Made by a program: the position numbers and the translations under genes
From: JACMLD01 sp044223995
GTDB lineage: Bacteria > Bacteroidota > Bacteroidia > Chitinophagales > Chitinophagaceae
Direction: 5' to 3'
NCBI GenBank assembly: GCA_044223995.1
Contig: JBGALE010000003.1
Coordinates: 434,001 to 498,000, forward strand
Length of the DNA: 64,000 nucleotides
The notes under the pieces: generated by a model
Told to the model about the DNA's origin: nothing
The model's database searches: none
What the model saw: only the letters and a program-made list of their open reading frames with translations
Shown: positions 1 through 8,469 of the stretch, piece after piece
How the letters are laid out: the number at the start of each line of letters is the position of its first letter
Position numbering within the stretch: position 1 is the stretch's first letter

Positions 1-931
1 CAGAGAAATTAACGATTTGTCCTGCTCCGAGCCCATTGCTGCATCCATAAATAAGTCCCGCCATAAAACAATCGCCGCTGCCTATTTTATCGATTACATT
101 ATTACAGGAGTATTCGGCCGAAGTAAACAGCTTTCCTTCTGTATACAAGGTAGCATAATATTGGATGGCGCCATCATTGCCATCAAAACGAAATGTATTG
201 GCGACCATCTTGCATTGGGGAAAACGATCACAGATGGCAGCCGATGTTTTTTCTGCATGCGCCAGGTAAGCATCTTTACTTTTCTTTTCATGAATGGCGG
301 CATCCACCGGCAATCCCAGCAATGAATTCGCCGCCCAGATATTTCCCATTACCAGGTTGCAGTAAGCCATTAATTCAGGCATAATTTCTACCGGTTGTTT
401 ACCATACTGCCAAAGTTTTGCGCGATAGTTTAAATCAACAGAAATAAAAATGCCTTTGAGTGCTGCTATTTTTACAACTTCCCGGCAAAGACCGGCAGTG
501 TCTTCTGTCAGCGCCGGGCAAATAGCGCTGAAATGAAACCATGTCACATCTTCCAGTATTTTTTCCCAGTCAATCGTACCTGGCTTGAGCGATGCAAAGG
601 AAGAATTCGCACGATCATAAATAACAGCAGCGTGTTTCAGATCGCGGCCCTGCTGTAAATAGTAGGCGCCAATACGCCGACCAGTTTTCTGGATGGCAGA
701 AATAGCAATCTTTCTTTTTACCAATTCTGCCTTTATATCATCCGATATATAATTGTCCGGTAATGCGGTAAAATATTTTACCGGCAGGTTCCAGTTGGCC
801 AAAGCAGTAGCAACATTCAATTCTGCACCGCCGATATATACCGGGACCAGGTGCTGGTTGATCCATTCTCCGTTTGTCATTGGGGAAAACCGAAGCAACA
901 ATTCACCGAAGCACAAAATATTGTCCTGCAT
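1..931 (-). CDS. kdgK: PfkB-family sugar kinase, probable 2-keto-3-deoxygluconate kinase (partial)
   Basis: Reading the minus strand from the ATG at 931 gives an open frame running off the left edge (about 310 residues present). The N-terminus has MQDNILCFGELLLRFSPM and then YIGGAELNVATALANW, the usual PfkB/ribokinase opening with the GGAxxN substrate motif. Near the window edge lies IGSGDCFMAGLIYG, the PfkB C-terminal GxGD signature with the catalytic Asp. It starts 19 bp beyond the end of uxaC on the same strand, so it is probably in the same operon. That places it at phosphorylation of 2-keto-3-deoxygluconate to KDPG after UxaA. The family is certain; substrate specificity is inferred from context. 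The final residues and any downstream KDPG aldolase lie outside the window. Confidence 0.88.
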   Translation of the reverse strand, partial: MQDNILCFGELLLRFSPMTNGEWINQHLVPVYIGGAELNVATALANWNLPVKYFTALPDNYISDDIKAELVKRKIAISAIQKTGRRIGAYYLQQGRDLKHAAVIYDRANSSFASLKPGTIDWEKILEDVTWFHFSAICPALTEDTAGLCREVVKIAALKGIFISVDLNYRAKLWQYGKQPVEIMPELMAYCNLVMGNIWAANSLLGLPVDAAIHEKKSKDAYLAHAEKTSAAICDRFPQCKMVANTFRFDGNDGAIQYYATLYTEGKLFTSAEYSCNNVIDKIGSGDCFMAGLIYGCSNGLGAGQIVNFS

Positions 932-949
932 GATGCTTTATTTAATCGT

Positions 950-2380
950 TCATGCAACCGTTGTTGCCGCCTTCGCTAGTTGAAAATTGAAATAATTCTT
1001 TGCATTGAAGAAACAAATGTCCTTAATAATCTTGCCGATCCAATTGATGTCATTGGGTAATTCGCCGTTCTCCATTTCTTCGCCGAGTATATTGCATAAT
1101 ATTCTTCTGAAATACTCGTGCCGCGGAAATGACAGGAAGCTCCTGGAATCGGTGAGCATACCAATAAAGCGGCTCAGCAATCCCATATTTGATAATGCGT
1201 TTATCTGCCTTGTCATACCATCTTTCTGGTCCATGAACCACCATGCTGACCCATATTGTATTTTCCCGGCTACAGAGCCGTCATTAAAATTGCCGGTCAT
1301 CGATGCAAACAATTCATTGTTGGCCGGGTTGAGGTTGTATAAAATAGTTTTTGCCAGTTTATTATCCTTATCCATCGTGGCGAGAAAAGCGGCCAGGGTT
1401 TGTCCTTGTGAATAATCACCTATGGAATCCCACCCGGTGTCCGCGCCCAGTTGTTGCAATTTCCTTGTATTGTTATTGCGCATAGCACCAACATGATATT
1501 GCTGTACCCAGTTCTTTTCCCAATCCCAGGTAGCAAACTGTACCAGCATGGCCGATTTAAATTGTTTTCTTTCTTTTTCGTCCAGTATATGTCCACTAAT
1601 GATCCTGGTAAATATCTGTTTGATCTCTGTTTCGGTATAGGTTTCGGCATACATATTTTCCAGTCCATGATCCGACACCAGGCATCCTGTTGCTGCAAAA
1701 AAATCATGGCGCTGCTTCAATGCATCAAGGTATTGCTGGTAGTTTGAAATGGATGTATTGCTAACTGCTTCCAGTTTTTTAAGGTAGCTGTTGAATTTGG
1801 TGGTATCATCCACATTCATGGCATTGTCGGGACGAAACGCAGGCAATACCGGTATTTCAAAACCATCTTTTTTCAGCCGGATATGATGTTCCAGCGAATC
1901 AATTGGATCATCGGTAGTACAAACAACCGCGACATTCATTGTCCGCAGCAGGTTTTTTACACTAAACGCGGGCGTAATTAACTGTGCATTGCATTGCTGG
2001 TAAATATCGTGTGCAGTTTGTTCGTTTAAAATATCATGTATATTAAAATAACGCTGCAGTTCAAGATGTGTCCAGTGATACAGCGGATTGCGAATGGTAT
2101 AAGGAACGGTGGCCGCCCATTGCTCAAATTTTTCCAGGTCGGATTTATTACCGGTGCAGTAGCTTTCCTCCACACCATTGGTGCGCATGGCACGCCATTT
2201 ATAATGATCGCCATTCAGCCATATTTGGGTGAGGTTGTCAAATTGTTTGTCATCAGCAATTTCCTGCGGCGATAAATGACAATGATAATCGATGATGGGC
2301 ATACCGGCAGCATAGCCGTGGTACAGTTCTTCGGCTGTTTTATTATTCAGTAAAAAATTTTCGTCCAGGAATTGCTTCAT
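950..2380 (-). CDS. uxaC: Uronate isomerase (glucuronate/galacturonate isomerase) UxaC
   Basis: 476 residues, normal for UxaC (about 470). The enzyme interconverts D-galacturonate and D-tagaturonate (or D-glucuronate and D-fructuronate) in the cytoplasm, using an amidohydrolase-type TIM barrel. Visible signatures are DYHCHLSP (His33, His35), WLNGDHYKWRAMR, the HWTHLEL segment, VVCTTDDPIDSLEHH, and LPAFRPDNAM. Towards the C-terminus are YGSAWWFMDQKDGM and the SRFIGMLTDSRSFLSFPRHE region typical of the family. It lies 72 bp after uxaA and 19 bp before the kinase, all minus strand, as part of the uxaB-uxaA-uxaC-kinase series. No truncation or missing motif was seen. Confidence 0.97.
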   Translation of the reverse strand: MKQFLDENFLLNNKTAEELYHGYAAGMPIIDYHCHLSPQEIADDKQFDNLTQIWLNGDHYKWRAMRTNGVEESYCTGNKSDLEKFEQWAATVPYTIRNPLYHWTHLELQRYFNIHDILNEQTAHDIYQQCNAQLITPAFSVKNLLRTMNVAVVCTTDDPIDSLEHHIRLKKDGFEIPVLPAFRPDNAMNVDDTTKFNSYLKKLEAVSNTSISNYQQYLDALKQRHDFFAATGCLVSDHGLENMYAETYTETEIKQIFTRIISGHILDEKERKQFKSAMLVQFATWDWEKNWVQQYHVGAMRNNNTRKLQQLGADTGWDSIGDYSQGQTLAAFLATMDKDNKLAKTILYNLNPANNELFASMTGNFNDGSVAGKIQYGSAWWFMDQKDGMTRQINALSNMGLLSRFIGMLTDSRSFLSFPRHEYFRRILCNILGEEMENGELPNDINWIGKIIKDICFFNAKNYFNFQLAKAATTVA

Positions 2381-2452
2381 GATAACATAATTATTGAATT
2401 GGCCGGTGACACAAATATTATTATTGACACCATTGATCTATCTGATGACAAT

Positions 2453-4099
2453 TTACAAACTCACGCCTCTTTTCCACGGAATAAAATCATCCTGGTTCAA
2501 TTGCACCGCTTTTGGAATAATGTCACCACCCGCAGCCCTGATACAATATTCCAGTATCTCTTCTCCCATTTCTTCAATTGTTTTTTCCCCTTCAATAATG
2601 GGCCCTGTATCAATGTCGATGATATCGCCCATTCTTTTTGTGAGTGCCGCATTGGTAGATACCTTGATGGTTGGACAAACGGGGTTCCCCGTCGGCGTAC
2701 CCAGTCCTGTTGTAAACAAAATCAGTGTGGCGCCTGAAGCTGCTTTTCCTGTAGTGGCTTCCACATCATTGCCGGGTGTGCATACGAGGCTGAGCCCTGG
2801 TTTTACTGCTGGTTCGGTATAGTCAAGTACATCCACCACTGGTGAAGTACCACCCTTTTTTGCCGCACCTGCGGATTTAATCGCATCGGTTATCAATCCG
2901 TCACGGATATTACCGGGCGATGGGTTCATGTGAAAACCAGAACCTACTTTATGCGCCAGCGCATCGTAACTGCTCATTAAATGAATAAATTTATTTGCCG
3001 TTGCTTCATCAACGGAACGATCTATCAACTCCTGCTCCACACCACATAATTCCGGAAATTCTGCCAGCAATACTTTTGCGTTTAACCCAACCAGTAAATC
3101 GGCGCAATGACCCACGGCAGGATTTGCAGAGATGCCGCTGAAACCATCACTGCCGCCACATTTTACGCCGACTACCAACTTATCCAGCGGCGCAGGTCTT
3201 CTTTCCTGTTTATTTGCTTCCACTAAACCGAGAAATGTTGTACGGATGGCTTCCGTTATTAATTGTTCTTCGCTTTGCGATTGCTGCTGTTCGAAAATAT
3301 AGAGCGGCTTGTCAAAATTGGGATTGCGTTCTTTCAGGTATTGGAGAAAATCCTGTACCTGGAGATTCTGACAACCGAGGCTGATAACCGTGACTCCTGC
3401 AACATTGGGATGATCAGCATAGGAAGCGAGCAATTTCCCAAGTATCGCAGCGTCCTGCCGCGTGCCGCCACAACCACCCTGGTGATTGAGAAATTTGATC
3501 CCATCAATATTTTTGAAAACTCGTTCCGATGGTGCTACCGGGATAGCATGCAGGTTAACGGTTGAAATATCTTCGCCACTTCTATATAATTGCAGTAACT
3601 GCTTTGTTTTTTGTTTGTACTTATTGGTCACTTCATAACCCAGTTCATTGTGCAATGCCTCCCGGATAACATCGAGGTTACGGTTTTCGCAAAAAACAGT
3701 TGGTATAAATAACCAGTAATTAGCCGTACCCACCCTTCCATCACCCCGCAGGTAACCATTGAATGTCCTGTTTTTAAATTTGCTGGTATCCGGTGCTTCC
3801 CAGGTAAAATGACTGCCTTTATACGAATAGGGCTCGGCTGCATGTTTCACATTGTCGGTTGTCATCAAGCCACCTTTGGCGATGTCTTTCTGTGCCTTTC
3901 CTACCAATACTCCGTACATGATAACGGCATCTCCGGCTTTCATATCCTTTGTAAAAAATTTATGTTTCCCTCCCACAGCATCCTGCAGCAGGTACTGCTC
4001 TCCGTTATAGGAAACAGTATCTCCTTTGCCCAGGCTTTTTAATGCTACCAGTACATTATCGTTCGGGTGTACTTTTAAAACAAGCGCTTGTTCCTTCAT
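2453..4099 (-). CDS. uxaA: Altronate dehydratase UxaA
   Basis: 548 residues. Converts D-altronate to 2-keto-3-deoxy-D-gluconate and water (iron-dependent UxaA/GarD family). Residues 1 to about 75 form the small N-terminal SAF-like domain, followed by the long catalytic part. Recognisable segments are LNHQGGCGGTRQDAAILGKL, VISLGCQNLQVQDFL, VVGVKCGGSDGFSGISANPA, and near the C-terminus TTGLGTPTGNPVCPTIKVST. The last is the conserved family motif preceding the GDIIDIDTG segment. Its ATG overlaps the uxaB stop by 4 bp (ATGA), indicating translational coupling. Together with UxaB and UxaC it covers galacturonate to KDG. Both substrate branches of the enzyme family (altronate, galactarate) are related, but the neighbours argue for altronate. 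Confidence 0.96.
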   Translation of the reverse strand: MKEQALVLKVHPNDNVLVALKSLGKGDTVSYNGEQYLLQDAVGGKHKFFTKDMKAGDAVIMYGVLVGKAQKDIAKGGLMTTDNVKHAAEPYSYKGSHFTWEAPDTSKFKNRTFNGYLRGDGRVGTANYWLFIPTVFCENRNLDVIREALHNELGYEVTNKYKQKTKQLLQLYRSGEDISTVNLHAIPVAPSERVFKNIDGIKFLNHQGGCGGTRQDAAILGKLLASYADHPNVAGVTVISLGCQNLQVQDFLQYLKERNPNFDKPLYIFEQQQSQSEEQLITEAIRTTFLGLVEANKQERRPAPLDKLVVGVKCGGSDGFSGISANPAVGHCADLLVGLNAKVLLAEFPELCGVEQELIDRSVDEATANKFIHLMSSYDALAHKVGSGFHMNPSPGNIRDGLITDAIKSAGAAKKGGTSPVVDVLDYTEPAVKPGLSLVCTPGNDVEATTGKAASGATLILFTTGLGTPTGNPVCPTIKVSTNAALTKRMGDIIDIDTGPIIEGEKTIEEMGEEILEYCIRAAGGDIIPKAVQLNQDDFIPWKRGVSL

Positions 4100-5622
4100 G
4101 GGTGTGTGTTTGCCGGTTCAAATTTATCTAAAACAGTTAAGTAATCCTTACTGGATATTATTCCAAGATACCGGATGACGGAATCCTCAAAACCAGGAGG
4201 CATGGCATGGTGTGTGCCCCATAATTTATCACTGGACAAAACTTTCCTCACCACCTGTTCAGTGCTACCTGCTTGCCAATACTCATGCAGCAATACCGCC
4301 GAATCGTCATGGATGGTATAGTTTGTGCCCTGTAAATTGCCCTGGTACTGGTTGTCTGTTGTTTTTACTGATTTCATAAATAATATATACCCTGCCATCC
4401 CAAGGGCCATGTGTTCGGGTATGCCCTCGTTCTTTTCCGCCAGCGCTTGTAACAATGGCATGTTGCGCATTTTCATCTTTGAACTGTACTGGAGGCAAAT
4501 ATTTATCCATGCATGATCGATAAAAGGGTTGCTGAACCGGTCGATCACTGACATTGCATATGCTTCAGCTTCTTTTATGTTGATGTTGCTTCCCGATATA
4601 GCCGGCGCAATTTCTTTTAGCATTAATTTTTTGACAAAAGAACGGAAAGAATGATCTGCCATCGCTTCCCTGACCGTTTTAAAACCAAGCAGGATCGCCA
4701 GTCCGCAGGAAAAAGTATGCGTACCATTGAGCAAACGAAGTTTTAATTCGCGGTATACACTGATATCAGGCGCTATAATCACGCTGTTGTCCGCTGCTGC
4801 AAAGGACAGTAATGCCTCTGTAGTGGGGGAAGAAGTTTCAATGGCCCATAAACGGTAAGGCTCCGACATGATCATCCATTCATCGGAATAGCCAATCCTC
4901 TTTTCTTCTGCCGATTGCCGGTCGGCCGGAAGTTTTCCGGGAACAATCCGGTCTACCAGTGAATTGCAAAAATCATTGGCTTCGCCGATCCATTGGATGA
5001 ATGCTGGGTCGAGGTTATTCAGCCAGGCAAGTTCAATTACGATGTTCTTCAATTTATCGCCATTACCGGGAATTAATTCTGTCGGGATGATCACCAGGCC
5101 ACTCTTTACATCGTTTCCCGGTTTTTCATAGCGTGCCAGCAGGCAGGCCAGTAATTTTCCGGGAAATGATACCGGCGTTCCACTGATCACATCTTCTACC
5201 AGTAAAGTAATGCCGACTTCTGTTGTGTTGGAGATGATAATTTGAATGCCGGGATCTGCTGCTGCTGCCAATACTTCTTTCCATTGTGTGGATGCCGTTA
5301 ATACCCGGCTGATGGAGGCATTGATGATCGTATTGTTTACTTCCTTACCTGCTTCCAGTCCGCGAACCAGTTGCGTATACAGGTGATCCTGCTGCTGAAA
5401 AGATTCTACTCCATCGCCCGACGTTGATTTCACCATCACGACCCGTCCCTCGAACAATCCCTGCTTATTGGCTTTATCAATAAAAAAATCCGGCAGCCCG
5501 CGCAGCAACACGCCCGTACCAAATTGCAATATTTTTTCAGGCAATGAAAAAATACCCGGTGAAGGAGTATCAATATCCTTATCGGGAGCAATGGAAGAAA
5601 GGATTTGTCCGGACAAATTCAT
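4096..5622 (-). CDS. uxaB: Tagaturonate reductase (altronate oxidoreductase) UxaB
   Basis: 508 residues; mannitol dehydrogenase-like long-chain NAD-dependent family. Reduces D-tagaturonate to D-altronate. The N-terminal Rossmann part opens with ILQFGTGVLLRGLPDFFIDK. Further family blocks are SNTTEVGITL, VIIPTELIPGNGDKLKNIV, IVPGKLPADR, LRLLNGTHTFSCGLAILLG (the conserved K/R-LN-x-H-T/S substrate region), and DRFSNPFIDHAWINI. Its stop overlaps the uxaA start by 4 bp and it follows the Gfo/Idh gene by 21 bp, so all are likely on one message. Fructuronate reductase (UxuB) is a close relative; the adjacent altronate rather than mannonate dehydratase supports UxaB. Confidence 0.94.
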   Translation of the reverse strand: MNLSGQILSSIAPDKDIDTPSPGIFSLPEKILQFGTGVLLRGLPDFFIDKANKQGLFEGRVVMVKSTSGDGVESFQQQDHLYTQLVRGLEAGKEVNNTIINASISRVLTASTQWKEVLAAAADPGIQIIISNTTEVGITLLVEDVISGTPVSFPGKLLACLLARYEKPGNDVKSGLVIIPTELIPGNGDKLKNIVIELAWLNNLDPAFIQWIGEANDFCNSLVDRIVPGKLPADRQSAEEKRIGYSDEWMIMSEPYRLWAIETSSPTTEALLSFAAADNSVIIAPDISVYRELKLRLLNGTHTFSCGLAILLGFKTVREAMADHSFRSFVKKLMLKEIAPAISGSNINIKEAEAYAMSVIDRFSNPFIDHAWINICLQYSSKMKMRNMPLLQALAEKNEGIPEHMALGMAGYILFMKSVKTTDNQYQGNLQGTNYTIHDDSAVLLHEYWQAGSTEQVVRKVLSSDKLWGTHHAMPPGFEDSVIRYLGIISSKDYLTVLDKFEPANTHP

Positions 5623-5643
5623 ATTGGTCCTCGTTGGAATTAT

Positions 5644-6705
5644 TTAAGAAGAAAGAGAAATGATCTTTTTCTCTGCATTACTTTTATACGCTGCTTCAAT
5701 TATCTTAATAATGTCAAGCCCCTGTTCTGCTGTTACTTCCAGTGGCTTGCCATGGCGGATGGATTGGTACATACCTTCATAATAATCCATATAGTTCCCT
5801 CTTTGAGAGGGAATGTATTCACGGATTATTTTTCCATCCCTTTCTGTATGCAACAATCCTTTTTCAGATTCAGGTTCCACGCCCCAGTCGGACCTGTCGG
5901 GTGTTAATCCTTCCTGGAGCATCCGTTCCTGCACATCTGTCCTTGCCTTGATAAAAGAACCTTTCAACCCATGAAACACATAGGAAGGAAGGGCTTCCCG
6001 CACAATATAACTTGATTTGATACGAACGCGGTGTGAAGGATAATACAACAACAACTCCATATAATCGTCGACCTTTGCGATAGGACGCATCACGGCAATG
6101 TCTGCAAATATTGCCTCCGGCATACCAAAAAACTGCAAAGCCTGATCGATTAGGTGTGAACCGAGATCATATAATAAACCTGTTCCAGGACCTGGTGTTT
6201 CTTTATGAATTTTTGGACTTAGTTCTTCTTTGAAACGATCATAATGAATTTCGGCTTCAATGATCGGTCCCAGCAAACCCTGCGACACTATAGATTTTAC
6301 GGTTCGGTAGTCGCTGTCGTAGCGCCGGTTTTGGTAAACAGACAACAATTTACCCTGTTGCCGGGCAAGTTGTATCAACTCTTCTCCCTCCGCAACTGTA
6401 ATGGTAAAGGGTTTTTCGGTGATGACATGTTTAGCGGCAAGCAATGCTTTTTTGGTAAAATCGTAATGTGTGCTGTTGGGCGTATTGACGACTACTAATT
6501 CAATCGCATCATCCTGCAGCATTTCTTCCAGCGAACGAAATGTTTTAACGGAAGGATATTTTTCCTTTGCGAGGTTTTTAGTTCTTTCCCAAACCCCGTA
6601 CAATTCAAAGCCGGGATGCAGGTTGATAAAGGGCGCGTGAAACACCCAGCCACTCATGCCAAAGGAACAAAGCGCCGTCCTGATAGGTTTTGCCAAATGG
6701 GTCAT
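5644..6705 (-). CDS. Gfo/Idh/MocA family oxidoreductase
   Basis: 353 residues from the ATG at 6705. A longer reading from 6744 only adds a poor 13-residue leader. N-terminal NAD(P)-binding Rossmann fold: IRTALCSFGMSGWVFHAPF, with a Gly-rich loop of the variant GxSGxVF type seen in this family. The family EKP motif is present in HVITEKPFTITVAEGEEL. The C-terminal part includes YDLGSHLIDQALQFFGMP, where the conserved GxHxxD-type residues lie. It heads the uronate operon, 21 bp ahead of uxaB. The precise substrate cannot be read from sequence; a sugar or sugar-acid dehydrogenase role linked to uronates is an inference from position. Confidence 0.9.
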   Translation of the reverse strand: MTHLAKPIRTALCSFGMSGWVFHAPFINLHPGFELYGVWERTKNLAKEKYPSVKTFRSLEEMLQDDAIELVVVNTPNSTHYDFTKKALLAAKHVITEKPFTITVAEGEELIQLARQQGKLLSVYQNRRYDSDYRTVKSIVSQGLLGPIIEAEIHYDRFKEELSPKIHKETPGPGTGLLYDLGSHLIDQALQFFGMPEAIFADIAVMRPIAKVDDYMELLLYYPSHRVRIKSSYIVREALPSYVFHGLKGSFIKARTDVQERMLQEGLTPDRSDWGVEPESEKGLLHTERDGKIIREYIPSQRGNYMDYYEGMYQSIRHGKPLEVTAEQGLDIIKIIEAAYKSNAEKKIISLSS

Positions 6706-6995
6706 TCGTAAAATTAAACCAGCACAACCGTATTTCAATGACATTTAAGCAAGGGGCCAATATTTCATCAGTAAAAAACAATCTTTTACCAGTCAACCGG
6801 GATGGTCACAGCAAATCACACACAATACGTGTTTTCCAAAATACTTTCTTTTATAAATGATTTTCGCGACAGGTTGACCCGGATAATAATCGAAAAAATT
6901 CTACATGCTGGTAAATCTTTTTCTACCAACAAAGTTAGCCGATCAATATACCTTGTATAAGCCTGTCAGGTTGCGAACCATCCAATCGTACTTCT

Positions 6996-7709
6996 ATGCA
7001 AATCATTTTCTCCCATACGCTGCTCACAACAACTTTATTAAACCAGCGCCGCAGAGTGTTGTTTTCAGAAGAATTTATTCAATGCGCGGGTATTCAACTG
7101 ACCGGCTATTTTGAGCGTGTTACTGAATTGCCGGTATCGCGTCATATTTATTTTGCCCGTGCCCCCAATGCGGGACTACAGTATTGCCGGGGCTATGTTT
7201 CCTCCATCAAGTTGCTGCTGTTTGTGAACCATCATTACAATCCAGTTACGGTATGCTGGAAATCCAACACTACCCGTATCTATACACCTGCTGATGTGGA
7301 TATTCGTTGTGGGGAAATAGAATTCTGGATCGATGATCTCCAGGCTGATCTTTACTGGCGACAGCATTACCCCGGCATATCACTTCCGTTTCAACTGCCT
7401 GCGCTCAGCTTTCAATTGTTGGTGAACAGGGTCAATATTGATTGTTCCTTCGAGTTATATCTCCGCGAAAATTATATACAGCAGGGTGAAGTTACCCGCG
7501 CCAAAATAGAGACCTTCCTCAAAACATACAATCACAATGCTTCGAAAAACAAACGCAAATACACCATGCTCCATCACTGGAAAAGCTGTATCGAGCCGCG
7601 GAAAATTATTATTGATATTGACCTGGGATTTGCCGGCCTTAAGTTTATCCGGAAATTCCTGCTGCATTTGTCGGGACAAAAAATTTACAACAAGGTAGAA
7701 TTGTGGTAA
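6996..7709 (+). CDS. Uncharacterised protein, unknown family
   Basis: 237 residues from the ATG at 6996. I recognise no domain. Composition is that of a real soluble protein, rich in aromatic and basic residues, with no signal peptide or membrane segment. Its C-terminal third is strongly basic, with KNKRKYTMLHHWKSCIEPRK. A possible Bacteroidota -7-like element (TACCTTG at 6949-6955) lies upstream. It is divergent from the uronate operon and followed by a Pr6Pr membrane protein on the same strand 124 bp later. No overlapping ORF on the other strand is more convincing. Confidence 0.6.
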   Translation: MQIIFSHTLLTTTLLNQRRRVLFSEEFIQCAGIQLTGYFERVTELPVSRHIYFARAPNAGLQYCRGYVSSIKLLLFVNHHYNPVTVCWKSNTTRIYTPADVDIRCGEIEFWIDDLQADLYWRQHYPGISLPFQLPALSFQLLVNRVNIDCSFELYLRENYIQQGEVTRAKIETFLKTYNHNASKNKRKYTMLHHWKSCIEPRKIIIDIDLGFAGLKFIRKFLLHLSGQKIYNKVELW

Positions 7710-7833
7710 TGAAAATTGCTTGCAGGGGAATTGAACAAATAGCTGCTAAGCTTGCTGCTGGTATTTCTTTAAAAATGGGTTTGCAAAAATGTTCTATCTT
7801 AAAGGAGTAAATACATATACATATCATCTGCTT

Positions 7834-8469
7834 ATGAACAAACAAGGTAACAAACCAAAACTGGTCTTTATTATTATCATAGCTGTACTCGCCTGGTTTT
7901 CTGTTATTACACAATTTTACCTCATGCTTCAAAACCGCACTGAATCGGTCGGGGAAACCATCATTCGCTTTTTTAGTTTTTTTACCATCCTCACCAATAT
8001 ACTGGTAGCCATTTGTGCCACTTCATTTCTCTTGTCACCCACCTCTTCACTGCACCGTTTTTTTACAAAAACAAATACGGTGGCGGCCATTACCGTTTAC
8101 ATCGCGGTAGTGGGTGTGGTGTACAATATGATATTACGATTTTTGTGGGAGCCCAAACACCTGCAAATGGTGGTGGATGAATTATTACATCTTATTATCC
8201 CGTCGCTGTTTATTTTGTTCTGGTTATTTTTTATACCAGACAAGAAACTTCAATGGAAAAACGTTCCGGCATGGATGGTCTACCCTGTTGTATACCTGGC
8301 ATACATACTTATAAGAGGCGCGATTTCCGGATTTTATCCTTATCCTTTTCTTGACGTCACCAGCATTGGTTATACCAAAACAATCATCAATTGCTGTTTG
8401 ATAGCGTTGCTCTTCCTTGTTTTTGGCTATCTGTTTACCTGGCTGGCACGCAGGAGCTCCAGGCAATAA
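7834..8469 (+). CDS. Pr6Pr family integral membrane protein
   Basis: 211 residues from the ATG at 7834. An in-frame ATG at 7789 would add 15 residues but runs through a likely promoter/leader. Six hydrophobic segments are visible, starting with LVFIIIIAVLAWFSVITQFYL. The segment RFFSFFTILTNILVAICATSFLL is the diagnostic Pr6Pr (FAR-17a/AIG1-like) stretch. Later come PSLFILFWLFFIPDKKLQW, VYPVVYLAYILIRG and ISGFYPYPFLDV, and a last transmembrane helix before the RRSSRQ tail. It sits in the inner membrane; its biochemical role is not established. Its stop at 8469 abuts the convergent GH95 stop at 8470 with no spacer. Confidence 0.88.
   Translation: MNKQGNKPKLVFIIIIAVLAWFSVITQFYLMLQNRTESVGETIIRFFSFFTILTNILVAICATSFLLSPTSSLHRFFTKTNTVAAITVYIAVVGVVYNMILRFLWEPKHLQMVVDELLHLIIPSLFILFWLFFIPDKKLQWKNVPAWMVYPVVYLAYILIRGAISGFYPYPFLDVTSIGYTKTIINCCLIALLFLVFGYLFTWLARRSSRQ

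Noticed and set aside
17..325. Plus-strand ORFs antisense to the left-edge kinase
   Set aside because: The minus strand codes a clear PfkB kinase with both signature motifs through this stretch.
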